Shown one piece after another: positions 43,851 to 51,715 of a stretch of 64,000 bases of DNA. Positions within the stretch are counted from its first letter, which is position 1. Every line of letters begins with the position of its first letter. Origin of the DNA: CALFML01 sp044222245 (GTDB lineage: Bacteria > Myxococcota_A > Polyangia > Palsa-1104 > JAEUJZ01); contig JBGANQ010000003.1 in assembly GCA_044222245.1 (NCBI GenBank), positions 62,001-126,000 of the forward strand, read 5' to 3'. The notes below the pieces were generated by a model. That model was not told the DNA's origin. It made no database searches and saw only the letters and a list, made by a program, of their open reading frames with translations. Made by a program: the position numbers and the translations under genes.

Positions 43851-44823
43851 GACAGACCTCTGCAGGGGGCACTCCAGGCTCGAGGTTGCGGCGGCCGGTC
43901 GCCCACAAGAGCACCGCCATGCGCACCGGCGTGCCATTCTGCACCTGGCGGCCGACCAGCGACTGCGGCCCGTGCGCGATCGCCGGATCCAGCTCGACCC
44001 CGCCGTTGACCGGGCCCGGGTGGAGCACCGGCAGGTGGGGATGGGCGGCCATGCGCTCGACGCTGAGGCCGTAGATGTTGCGGTACTCGCGGAGCGACGG
44101 CAGGTGACCCGAGCCCATGCGCTCGTGCTGCAGCCGCAGCGCCATCACCGCGTCGGCCCAGGCGAGCGCCCGCTCCAGGTTGTACTCGACCTGCACCGCC
44201 CGCCCGCGGAATGCGGAAGCAAAGCCGGGCGGCAGCAGCGTCGGCGGCCCGCACAGCATCACCTGCGCCCCGAGGGCGGTCAGCCCCCAGCAGTTCGAGC
44301 GCGCGACCCGGCTGTGCAGGATGTCGCCGACGACCAGGATGCGCTTGTTGACAAGCGTCCCCAGCCGCTCGCGCAGTGTGAACAGATCGAGCAGCGCCTG
44401 CGTCGGGTGAGCGTGCCAGCCGTCGCCGGCGTTGATGATCGAGGCGCGGCTCCAGCGGCTCGCCGCCTCGACCGCGCCGGACTGATCGTGGCGGATGATG
44501 ATCGCATCGGCGGCCAGCGCGTCCAGGGTGGCGATGGTGTCGCGCAGCGACTCGCCCTTGGCGACGCTGCTGCTGCTCGCGGTGAGGTTTACGACCTCGG
44601 CGCCGAGCGCCTTGCCGGCGATCTCGAACGAGGCGCGGGTGCGCGTGCTGTTCTCGTAAAACAGCGTGATAAGGACACTGCCGCGCAGCCAGCTGAGCTT
44701 GCCGCCGGCGCGGCCGTGAGCGTCGCGGACCTCGCTGGCCAGCTTGAGCATCGCCTCCAGCTCGGCGGCCGAGAAGTCCTCCAGATCCAGCAGGTGGCGA
44801 CGCAGCGGGGCGGACGTGGTCAT
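43843..44823 (-). CDS. pyrB: Aspartate carbamoyltransferase catalytic subunit
   Basis: 326 residues. It joins carbamoyl phosphate and aspartate, the first committed UMP step. Motifs are F-Y-E-N-S-T-R-T-R-A-S-F-E (carbamoyl-phosphate loop), S-S-S-S-V-A-K-G-E-S, H-P-T-Q-A-L-L-D and L-H-P-G-P-V-N-G-G, where most enzymes have H-P-G-P-M-N-R-G. No pyrI regulatory subunit is present, so the enzyme probably lacks CTP control of the E. coli type. ATG 44823 overlaps the pyrE stop (ATGA). Confidence 0.95.
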   Translation of the reverse strand: MTTSAPLRRHLLDLEDFSAAELEAMLKLASEVRDAHGRAGGKLSWLRGSVLITLFYENSTRTRASFEIAGKALGAEVVNLTASSSSVAKGESLRDTIATLDALAADAIIIRHDQSGAVEAASRWSRASIINAGDGWHAHPTQALLDLFTLRERLGTLVNKRILVVGDILHSRVARSNCWGLTALGAQVMLCGPPTLLPPGFASAFRGRAVQVEYNLERALAWADAVMALRLQHERMGSGHLPSLREYRNIYGLSVERMAAHPHLPVLHPGPVNGGVELDPAIAHGPQSLVGRQVQNGTPVRMAVLLWATGRRNLEPGVPPAEVCHA

Positions 44824-45434
44824 GGGGCGAAGGCTCCGGCGCCGGCGAGCGGGCGGCTGCCCGGCTTTGTCGGCGCGCTGCCAGCGGCGCAGAGCGGACA
44901 GTCGCCAGCGGTGAAGGTCTGCGGGCGCACCTGCCACAGCGAGAACAGTGGCGCCAGGCCGTGCTCCTCAGCGCGCTCGACCACCGCGACATAGGCGACG
45001 ACGACCCCCCCGGCGGCCTGGCACAGCGCGGCGGTCTCGCGCGCCGACCGGCCGGTGGTGATCACGTCCTCCGCGATCACCACCCGCTCGCCCGGGGTGA
45101 TGGCAAAGCCGCGGCGGAGCGCCAGCCCGCCGCCCTCGCGCTCGGCGAACAGCGCCCTAGTGCCCAGGGCGCGCGCCACCTCGTGCGCCACCACCACGCC
45201 GCCAAGCGCGGGCCCGACGACCGCGTCGGCAGCGAGGCCGGCCGCCTGCAGGCACGCCGCCAGGTCCTGGCCGACGCGCTCGGCGAGCTGTGGGTGCTGC
45301 AGCAGCAGCGCGCACTGGACATAGCGGTCGCTGTGCAGCCCGGAGCTGAGCAGGAAGTGCCCGGTCAGCACCGCCTTGGTATCGACCAAGAGCTGGGCGA
45401 GCGGGCGGCGGGGATCGAGCGAGCGAGTGTTCAT
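44820..45434 (-). CDS. pyrE: Orotate phosphoribosyltransferase
   Basis: 204 residues. It adds PRPP-derived ribose phosphate to orotate. The PRPP loop is V-V-I-A-E-D-V-I-T-T-G-R-S, and L-S-S-G-L-H-S-D-R-Y matches the N-terminal substrate region. The C-terminal C-P-L-C-A-A-G-S-A-P-T-K-P-G-S-R occurs in many PyrE proteins of this length. It overlaps pyrF and pyrB by 4 bp each. Confidence 0.95.
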   Translation of the reverse strand: MNTRSLDPRRPLAQLLVDTKAVLTGHFLLSSGLHSDRYVQCALLLQHPQLAERVGQDLAACLQAAGLAADAVVGPALGGVVVAHEVARALGTRALFAEREGGGLALRRGFAITPGERVVIAEDVITTGRSARETAALCQAAGGVVVAYVAVVERAEEHGLAPLFSLWQVRPQTFTAGDCPLCAAGSAPTKPGSRPLAGAGAFAP

Positions 45435-46207
45435 GGCCGTGCCTCGGTTGCAGGTTCCAGATCGAGCCGCGGCGCCAGCAGGTCCTGCGCCTTGCCGCGC
45501 GCGGCGGCAGCAAAGTCAGGACCAGAGGACGCATAAAGGATCGAGCGCGAGACATTGACCAGCGCCGCGCCAGCGGGCCAGCCCCCGCCCTGCGCGCCGA
45601 CCCCCGGCACGAGCAGCGGCAGCCCCGGCGCCACGGCGCGCACCGCGGCCAGCTCGGCGGGCGCGGTCGCCCCCACGACCAGCCCGCAGTGCGGCCGCTG
45701 CAGGGCGGCGACCTGCGCCGCGACCCACAGGTACACCGGCTGGCCGCTGGCCAGGCGCAGGGTCTGCAACAGCCGCCCTTCGCTGGTCGCGCACAGGATG
45801 AACGTCATGCGGTCGGCGCGCTCGGTAAACGGCGCCAGCGGCTCCAGTCCGAGGTAGGGGTGCACGGTCACCGCGTCGACCGCCAGCGCGTCGAAGGCGG
45901 CGCGGGCGTAGGCGCCATTGCTGCTTGCGATGTCGCCGCGCTTGCCGTCCAGGATGAGCAGCGTGTCGGCCGGCACCGCCCGGCGCAGCTGCTCCATCAG
46001 CTGCCAGCCGGCGGCGCCCTGCGCTTCAAAGAAAGCGGCGTTGAGCTTGTAGGCGCCCGCCAGATCGACGGTCGCGTCGATGATCGCGCGCAGGAACTGC
46101 AAGAGATCGCCGCCGACCGCCGCCGGCAGGCGGCTCGGCTCGGGGTCAAGGCCCACGCACAGGCCGCCGCGGGCCAGCGCGCGAGCATACTTGGCGAGCG
46201 CGCTCAT
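45431..46207 (-). CDS. pyrF: Orotidine-5'-phosphate decarboxylase (type 2)
   Basis: 258 residues. It forms UMP. The catalytic Asp-Lys region is L-I-L-D-G-K-R-G-D-I, and the phosphate-binding end is L-V-P-G-V-G-A-Q-G-G; both fit the longer type 2 PyrF. The start at ATG 46207 overlaps the pyrD stop; the longer frame upstream is inside pyrD. Confidence 0.95.
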   Translation of the reverse strand: MSALAKYARALARGGLCVGLDPEPSRLPAAVGGDLLQFLRAIIDATVDLAGAYKLNAAFFEAQGAAGWQLMEQLRRAVPADTLLILDGKRGDIASSNGAYARAAFDALAVDAVTVHPYLGLEPLAPFTERADRMTFILCATSEGRLLQTLRLASGQPVYLWVAAQVAALQRPHCGLVVGATAPAELAAVRAVAPGLPLLVPGVGAQGGGWPAGAALVNVSRSILYASSGPDFAAAARGKAQDLLAPRLDLEPATEARP

Positions 46208-47178
46208 CGCCGCCCCTGCAGATACTGGGTCAGGGAGGGAACGCCGCGCGCTTGCAGGTACTCCGCGAGCTCCCGCTGCAGCGCCGGCAGCACCGGCTCC
46301 GGCGCGCCGCTGGCGGGCGGATACAGCGCCGTGCCGAGCTGCACCGCCGCCGCTCCCACCGCAAAGAACGAAAGCGCCTCGGCCAGGCTGCGCACCCCAC
46401 CGCAGCCGATCACCGGCAGCGCCTGCGCCCGGGTCAGCTCCCACACCGCGCGCAGCGCCAGCGGGTGCAGCGAAGCTCCGGACAGACCGCCCACAAACGG
46501 CGGCGACTCTTCATTTAGCTGTCGTGCTCCAACGACCGAAACCGCCAGCGCGGGCACTGTATTGGTCGCGACCAGCGCATCGGCGCCGCCCTCGGCACAG
46601 GCGCGCGCCCGCTCGCACAGGGAGGTCCGCTCCGCGTACCCGAGCTTCACCCACAGCGGCCGCGCGGTCTGGCGGCGCGCGGCAATCAGGAGCTCGCGCA
46701 GCTGCGGCGGCGTCGGCGGCTCCCCCTCCAGGTTGGGACACGAGGCGTTGAGCTCGTAGCCGACCACCCGTGCCTCCTCGGTCCCCGCCTCAAGCTGACC
46801 GAGCAGCTCGGCAAGCTCGCCCGGCTGCTCGGCGGCGACGCTGATCAGCACCGGGGCCGGCAGCGCCAGCAGCCGCGGCAGCCGCTGCGCCAGGAACTCG
46901 GTGACCCCGGGGTTGCGCAGGCCGATGCGGTTGAGCAGACCCCCAGGCGCCGCGCGCACCGTCGGCTCCGGATTTCCCGCCCGCGCCCGCAGGGTGACGG
47001 TCTTGCTGACCAGGGCGCCGGCCGCCTGGGCCTCGGCCGGCAGCGTCGGCGCCGGTGCTTCGCCCGCCGACCACGGCCCGGCGGCAATGACCAAAGGAGA
47101 GCCGAGCCAGAGGCGTCCGACCCAGCTCGCCAGCCCGCCCGCCGCCTTCTGCCCAGAAGCTGCAGAGTCCATCGTCAT
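46204..47178 (-). CDS. pyrD: Dihydroorotate dehydrogenase, class 1
   Basis: 324 residues, cytosolic, FMN-dependent. Y-E-L-N-A-S-C-P-N-L-E-G-E-P has the catalytic Cys that marks class 1 enzymes (membrane class 2 enzymes use Ser), and its wording is closest to the fumarate-using class 1A. No pyrK follows, in line with 1A. V-I-G-C-G-G-V and A-V-Q-L-G-T bind FMN phosphate. ATG 47178 has GAGGTG 4 bp upstream; in-frame starts at 47199 and GTG 47205 are possible. First gene of the leftward operon. Confidence 0.92.
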   Translation of the reverse strand: MTMDSAASGQKAAGGLASWVGRLWLGSPLVIAAGPWSAGEAPAPTLPAEAQAAGALVSKTVTLRARAGNPEPTVRAAPGGLLNRIGLRNPGVTEFLAQRLPRLLALPAPVLISVAAEQPGELAELLGQLEAGTEEARVVGYELNASCPNLEGEPPTPPQLRELLIAARRQTARPLWVKLGYAERTSLCERARACAEGGADALVATNTVPALAVSVVGARQLNEESPPFVGGLSGASLHPLALRAVWELTRAQALPVIGCGGVRSLAEALSFFAVGAAAVQLGTALYPPASGAPEPVLPALQRELAEYLQARGVPSLTQYLQGRR

Positions 47179-47275
47179 TGGCACCTCGCTTATCACCATA
47201 TGCACTTGAGCGGCAGGCGGCCGGATTGCGATCTCGGCGGCTACCCCTTAAATACCAGGGACTCTTCTGAGCGGG

Positions 47276-47305
47276 CTTCTACTCCATAAGTCTTTAGCGC
47301 GTCAA
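47276..47305 (-). promoter_or_regulatory. Candidate promoter of the leftward pyr operon
   Basis: On the minus strand TTGACG (47305-47300) is followed after 18 bp by TAGAAG (47281-47276). The -35 is good and the -10 weak. It would give a leader of about 90 nt before pyrD. The TACTCCATA repeat copy lies between the boxes and touches the -10, as an operator would. Other AT-rich boxes nearby are possible. Confidence 0.3.
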
Positions 47306-47473
47306 GGAGATTGCGATTAAATAGTTAAAAGCGACTCGGTGCCAGGCGCAGAGGTCTATTGTTACAATCAGGTGACAGACTCGCAACCGCGCAAGCGATC
47401 GCCCGCGCCCCCTCCAAGGTACCGAAGTCTCGGCTTTTCCCGAGGAGAAACGGCGGAATTGCAAAAAATATTA

Positions 47474-47502
47474 TTGACATCAGGGTGGGCCTGAACTAAA
47501 GG
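47474..47502 (+). promoter_or_regulatory. Candidate promoter of the rightward pur operon
   Basis: A consensus -35 TTGACA (47474-47479) is preceded by an A/T run resembling an UP element and followed after 17 bp by TAAAGG (47497-47502), a weak -10. The expected transcript would have a leader of about 220 nt before purC, which contains the hairpins described separately. Confidence 0.5.
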
Positions 47503-47514
47503 TCCCGCACCTTC

Positions 47515-47654
47515 AGTCGAATAGACCTCGACTCAGCGGTGGCAAGTGAAAACCGATTCGCTTGCCGTTTGGGGAATTATTGAATCGGGTTCCTGATTGG
47601 TATTACTCCATAGGACCAGATCGACTTGATCAGGTTGCCTGATCGATAAGGCAA
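47515..47654 (+). promoter_or_regulatory. Structured purC leader with competing hairpins
   Basis: The predicted leader contains AGTCGA/TCGACT (47515-47520 / 47528-47533) and an 8-bp stem GGCAAGTG/CGCTTGCC with one wobble pair (47541-47548 / 47559-47566). Part of its loop, CCGATTC (47553-47559), can pair instead with GAATCGG (47582-47588). Further on, GATCAGG/CCTGATC (47628-47634 / 47638-47644) competes with TTGCCT/AGGCAA (47635-47640 / 47649-47654). Mutually exclusive stems are what an attenuator or riboswitch would need, but no U-rich terminator is seen. Confidence 0.45.
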
Positions 47655-47731
47655 ATCGATTTGGTTCATTGATTTAGCCGATTAGGCTGGTCAGGAGTAA
47701 TGCGTTGATTTGCAAAGCAGGTGCAGGTCCC

Positions 47732-48472
47732 ATGACCCTGAACACGGAGACAGCCGGCCCGACGCCGGTCTATGAAGGCAAGGCCAAGCGAGTCCGGCGG
47801 CGCGCCGACGGCCTGGTCGAGCTCGAGTACAAAGACGACGCCACCGCCTTCAACGGCCAGCGGCGCGACCGCTTCGCCGGCAAGGGGCGGCTCAACAGCG
47901 AGATCTCGGAGCTCTTGTTCGCCTACCTGGCCGCCCGCGGCGTGCCGAGCCACGCCCGCGGCCGACTGGACGACAAGACGCTGCTTGCCGAGTATGTCCA
48001 GATGGTGCCGCTGGAGGTGGTGGTGCGGTTTCAGGTCGCCGGCTCGCTGCGCAAGCGCACCGGCCTTCCGGACGGAACACTGTGCGAGCCGCCGATCGTC
48101 GAGTTCTACTACAAGCGCGACGATCTGGGCGATCCGCTGCTGACCGCGCAGCACATCCGGCTGCTGCAGCTGGCGACCCCTGTCGAGCTGCACACCCTGG
48201 AGACGCAGGCGCTGCGCGCCGCGGGCCTGCTGCGCGAGCTGTGCGCGCAGGCCGACCTGAAGCTTTTCGATCTGAAGTTTGAGTTTGGCCGCGCTGCCCA
48301 GGGGCTCGTCCTGGCCGACGAGATCTCTCCCGACACCTGCCGCTTCCGCGACGCCCGCACCGGGGAGAGCCTGGACAAGGACGTCTTCCGCGAGGGCACC
48401 GGCGAGCTACTGCGCGGCTACCAGATCGTCTATGAGCGGCTGCGGGCGGCAAGCTCCGGCCCCGGTACGTAA
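47732..48472 (+). CDS. purC: Phosphoribosylaminoimidazole-succinocarboxamide synthase
   Basis: 246 residues. SAICAR synthetase joins CAIR and aspartate. Y-E-G-K-A-K-R-V opens the domain, and F-A-G-K-G-R-L-N, V-V-R-F-Q-V-A-G-S and K-L-F-D-L-K-F-E-F-G (family D-x-K-x-E-F-G) are the conserved blocks. Two starts are possible: ATG 47732 after CAGGT, or TTG 47705 with AGGAG 7 bp upstream, which would add nine residues. First gene of the rightward operon. Confidence 0.95.
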   Translation: MTLNTETAGPTPVYEGKAKRVRRRADGLVELEYKDDATAFNGQRRDRFAGKGRLNSEISELLFAYLAARGVPSHARGRLDDKTLLAEYVQMVPLEVVVRFQVAGSLRKRTGLPDGTLCEPPIVEFYYKRDDLGDPLLTAQHIRLLQLATPVELHTLETQALRAAGLLRELCAQADLKLFDLKFEFGRAAQGLVLADEISPDTCRFRDARTGESLDKDVFREGTGELLRGYQIVYERLRAASSGPGT

Positions 48473-48531
48473 GCCTACCAAGGAGTATGTACCGGCTTCC
48501 CTAACAGAGAAAAAGGGGTGGGTCCAGCGCG

Positions 48532-48810
48532 ATGGAATACAAGATGTTCACGGCAGAGCTCATTGTGACTCCGCGCCGCGGAGTCCGCGACCCCCAGGCC
48601 GAGGCGGTGACCGAGGCGCTGCAGGGTCTTTTCTCGCACCCCCAGGCCGGCGCGCCGCAGGTAAGCTGCGTCGGGCGCTACCTGCGCCTGCAGCTTCTGG
48701 CGGCGGACCCGGCCAGCGCCCGGGCAGAGGTCGAAAAGATGTGCCGCGAGCTCTTGGTCAATCCCAACCTGGAGTCGTTCGAGCTGCGCCTTGTCGAGGG
48801 CGGAGCATGA
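48532..48810 (+). CDS. purS: Phosphoribosylformylglycinamidine synthase subunit PurS
   Basis: 92 residues. PurS is the small dimeric protein that holds the separate PurL and PurQ subunits together in Gram-positive and many other bacteria. V-T-P-R-R-G-V-R-D-P-Q and the closing L-V-N-P-N-L-E-S-F-E match the family. The 59 bp before it include AAGGAG and a five-codon frame (48487-48504, ATG to TAA), perhaps a coupling peptide. It overlaps purQ (ATGA). Confidence 0.93.
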   Translation: MEYKMFTAELIVTPRRGVRDPQAEAVTEALQGLFSHPQAGAPQVSCVGRYLRLQLLAADPASARAEVEKMCRELLVNPNLESFELRLVEGGA

Positions 48811-49505
48811 GCGCCCGGTCCGCCCCGCTGCGCGCCGCGGTGATCGTCTTTCCCGGGAGCAACGGCGACCGCGACCTCGCCGAGGCGCTGGGCGCGGCCT
48901 CGTTTGCCGTGCAGCTGTGCCGCTCCGATGAGCCGCTGCCCAAAGATGTGGCGCTGGTCGGTCTGCCGGGCGGCTTCTCCTACGGCGACTACTGGCGGGC
49001 CGGCATGCTCGCCAGCCGCGCCCGCGCGGTGCGCGGGCTGCCACCGCACATCGCCGGCGGCGGCCTGGTCATCGGCGTGTGCAACGGCTTCCAGATCCTG
49101 GTCGAGGCGGGCCTTCTGCCGGGGGCGCTTGGCTACAACGCCCCGCCGGGCTTCCGCCACCGCTGGGTCGAGCTGGAGGTCAGCGCCAGCGCCGCCGGCA
49201 GCCCGTGGTTTGGCCTGCTGCCCGCCGGAGCGCGGCTGAACCTGCCCATGGCCCACGGCGAGGGCCGCTACCAGCCGCCGGCGGATGCGACGGAGCATGG
49301 CGACCGGGTGCCGCTGCGCTACTGCAATAACCCCAACGGCTCCCATCTAGATGCGGCGGCGCTGCTCGACCGCAGCGGTCGCGTCCTTGGGATCATGCCG
49401 CACCCCGAGCGGGCCGCCGATCCGCGCCTGGGCAGCAGCGATGGGATGGCGCTTTTCGCCTCGGCGGCCCGCCACCTGCGCGCGGCGCTGGGGGATTCGC
49501 CATGA
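48807..49505 (+). CDS. purQ: Phosphoribosylformylglycinamidine synthase subunit PurQ (glutaminase)
   Basis: 232 residues of class I amidotransferase fold. The nucleophile lies in V-I-G-V-C-N-G-F-Q and the His/Glu dyad in M-P-H-P-E-R; F-P-G-S-N-G-D-R-D opens the domain. It feeds ammonia to PurL. The real start ATG 48807 overlaps the purS stop; a longer frame running back through purC is a shadow. Confidence 0.96.
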   Translation: MSARSAPLRAAVIVFPGSNGDRDLAEALGAASFAVQLCRSDEPLPKDVALVGLPGGFSYGDYWRAGMLASRARAVRGLPPHIAGGGLVIGVCNGFQILVEAGLLPGALGYNAPPGFRHRWVELEVSASAAGSPWFGLLPAGARLNLPMAHGEGRYQPPADATEHGDRVPLRYCNNPNGSHLDAAALLDRSGRVLGIMPHPERAADPRLGSSDGMALFASAARHLRAALGDSP

Positions 49506-51715
49506 CGGCGCCGACAGTCGCCGCCCCGCGCCCGACCACGGTCGCCGAGGCGCTGGCGCTCGGGCTGAGCGAGGCGGAGTTCGCAGCGGCCAGCGCCGCG
49601 CTCGCCCGCCCGCCGACTCCGGCCGAGCTGGCGGTGCTGGCCGGCATGTGGAGCGAGCACTGCTCGTACAAGTCGAGCCGTCACCTGCTGCGCGGCCTGC
49701 CGCAGTCGGGGCCGCGCGTCCTGGCCGGACCCGGGGCGCACGCCGGCGTGGTCGATGTCGGCGAGGGCTGGGCGGTGGCCTTCAAGATCGAGAGCCACAA
49801 CCACCCAAGCGCCGTCGATCCCTACCAGGGCGCCGCCACCGGCGTCGGCGGCATCCTGCGCGACATCATCGCCCAGGGGGCGCGGCCGTGCGCGCTGCTC
49901 GACTCGCTGTGCTTCGGCGATCCGCGCAGCCCGCGGACGCGGCACCTGCAGCGCGGGATCATCGACGGCATCGCCGGCTACGGCAATGCCATCGGCGTGC
50001 CCAACGTCGGCGGCCAGGTGAGCTACGACCGCCGCTACGAAGAAAATCCCCTGGTCAACGTGCTCGCCGCGGGCCTTGTGCGCCACGGCGAGCTGCGCAC
50101 CGCGCGCGCCCAGGGCATCGGCAACGCGCTTGTGTATGTCGGGGCGACCACCGGTCGCGATGGCGTGCTTGGCGCAGCGTTCGCCTCGGAGGCGCTGCGC
50201 GAGCCGAGCCAGCAGGTGGCGCAGCGGACGCAGGTGCAGGTCGGCGATCCGTTTAGCGGCAAGAAGCTGCTGGAGGCGTGCGTCCACTTCTCGGCCGAGC
50301 TTGGGATGATCGCCGGTCAGGACCTGGGCGCCTGCGGGCTGTCGTGCGCCGTGTTCGAGATGGCGGCCCTCGGCGGCCTCGGCGCGACGCTGGAGCTTGA
50401 CGCGGTGCCGCTGCGCGAGCCGGACATGTCGCCGATCGAGATCCTGCTCTCCGAGTCCCAGGAGCGGTTCCTGTTTGTCGTCCGCGCCGGCGCCGAGGAG
50501 GCCGCGCTGCAGCACTTCCACCGCCACGGCCTGCACGCCGCGGTGATCGGCCGATTGTGCGAAGGCACGCGGGTAAAGGTGCGGGCGCGCGGGGCGGTGC
50601 TCGCCGATCTGCCGGCGGCGCTGGTCGCTGGCGGGGCACCGCCGAGTCAGTGGCCGCTGGCACCGGCGCTGCCAGCGGCGACCGTCTATCCCGACTTCCC
50701 GGTGCCGACCGACCTCGCGGCAGTCCTGCTGACGCTGCTGGCGCTGCCCGAGATCGCCGATAAGGAGCCGATCTACAGCCGCTTCGATCAGACGGTCGGC
50801 AACCGCACGGTGCGCGGACCCGGCCAGGCCAGCGCCGCGGTGCTGCGGCTGCCGGCGAGCGCGCGCGGGTTCGCCCTGGTGCTGACCGGGCGCGGGCAGC
50901 TGTGCGCCGCCGATCCCTACCTGGGCATGCAGGCGGCGGTGGCGACGGCGCTGCGCCGCCTGGCTTGCGCGGGGGCCGAGCTCGTCGCGGTGAGCGATGG
51001 CCTCAACTGCGCCTCGCCGCGCGACCCGCTGGAGAGCCGCCGCCTGGCCGAGCTCATAGCCGGCCTGGGGGACGCCTTGCGCACCCTCGGGGTGCCGGTG
51101 ACCGGCGGCAACGTGTCGCTGTACAACGAGTCGCCGAGCGGTCCGATCCCGCCGACGCCGATGCTCGGCGGGCTGGGGCTTGTGAAGGACACCGAGCTGG
51201 TGCCGAGCGCCGCGCTGCAGCCCGGGCTGACGCTGCTCTGGCTGGGCGCGCCGCGCGGCGAGCCGGTCACCGCGCGCTATGGCGAGCTGCAGACCGGGCT
51301 GTTTGCCGCGGGTCTGCCGGCGGTGGATCTGGCCGCCGAGCGCCGCCTCGCCGACTTCCTGGTCGCCCAGGCGCAGCGCGGCCGCATCCGCGCCAGTCAG
51401 CCGACCGGAGTGGGCGGGATGGCGGTGGCGCTGGCCAAGCTGTGCCTGCGCGGCGGCTGCGGCGCGCGCCTGCAGCTGCCCGCCGTGAGCCGCCCTGACT
51501 GGCTGCTGTTTGGCGAGTATCCGGCGCAGGCCTGGGTCGCCGTGCCCGCCGCCGAAACGGCCGCCTTCTGCCGCGACGCCGAGGCCGCCGGCGTACCCTG
51601 GCACAGCGCCGGCACCAGCGGCGGCGAGGTGCTGGAGCTCGCGGGCCTTGCGCCGCTGCCCCTGGACCTGCTCCTCCAGGCCTTTTCCCCAAAGAGCTCG
51701 CATGTCCAGTCCTGA
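49502..51715 (+). CDS. purL: Phosphoribosylformylglycinamidine synthase subunit PurL
   Basis: 737 residues, the small PurL type that needs PurS and PurQ. It amidates FGAR to FGAM. W-S-E-H-C-S-Y-K-S-S, K-I-E-S-H-N-H-P-S, G-V-G-G-I-L-R-D and V-G-N-R-T-V-R-G-P-G are the family blocks. Overlaps purQ by 4 bp and purF by 14 bp. A large antisense frame (49319-51745) across this gene is a GC artefact. Confidence 0.96.
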   Translation: MTAPTVAAPRPTTVAEALALGLSEAEFAAASAALARPPTPAELAVLAGMWSEHCSYKSSRHLLRGLPQSGPRVLAGPGAHAGVVDVGEGWAVAFKIESHNHPSAVDPYQGAATGVGGILRDIIAQGARPCALLDSLCFGDPRSPRTRHLQRGIIDGIAGYGNAIGVPNVGGQVSYDRRYEENPLVNVLAAGLVRHGELRTARAQGIGNALVYVGATTGRDGVLGAAFASEALREPSQQVAQRTQVQVGDPFSGKKLLEACVHFSAELGMIAGQDLGACGLSCAVFEMAALGGLGATLELDAVPLREPDMSPIEILLSESQERFLFVVRAGAEEAALQHFHRHGLHAAVIGRLCEGTRVKVRARGAVLADLPAALVAGGAPPSQWPLAPALPAATVYPDFPVPTDLAAVLLTLLALPEIADKEPIYSRFDQTVGNRTVRGPGQASAAVLRLPASARGFALVLTGRGQLCAADPYLGMQAAVATALRRLACAGAELVAVSDGLNCASPRDPLESRRLAELIAGLGDALRTLGVPVTGGNVSLYNESPSGPIPPTPMLGGLGLVKDTELVPSAALQPGLTLLWLGAPRGEPVTARYGELQTGLFAAGLPAVDLAAERRLADFLVAQAQRGRIRASQPTGVGGMAVALAKLCLRGGCGARLQLPAVSRPDWLLFGEYPAQAWVAVPAAETAAFCRDAEAAGVPWHSAGTSGGEVLELAGLAPLPLDLLLQAFSPKSSHVQS

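Larger units (their letters stand above)
47179..47731. promoter_or_regulatory. AT-richer divergent control region between the pyr and pur operons
   Basis: About 550 bp without a gene, visibly lower in GC than all surrounding DNA and the only long non-coding stretch in the element. It carries several ordered repeats. A 10-bp inverted pair GAGGTCTATT (47351-47360) / AATAGACCTC (47520-47529) is one. A 9-bp direct repeat TACTCCATA lies at 47280-47288 and 47604-47612. A palindrome GATCAGG-TTG-CCTGATC spans 47628-47644, and an inverted pair ATTACTCC (47602-47609) / GGAGTAAT (47694-47701) encloses it. Both operons must start here. No known riboswitch class or regulator site is recognised. Confidence 0.75.
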
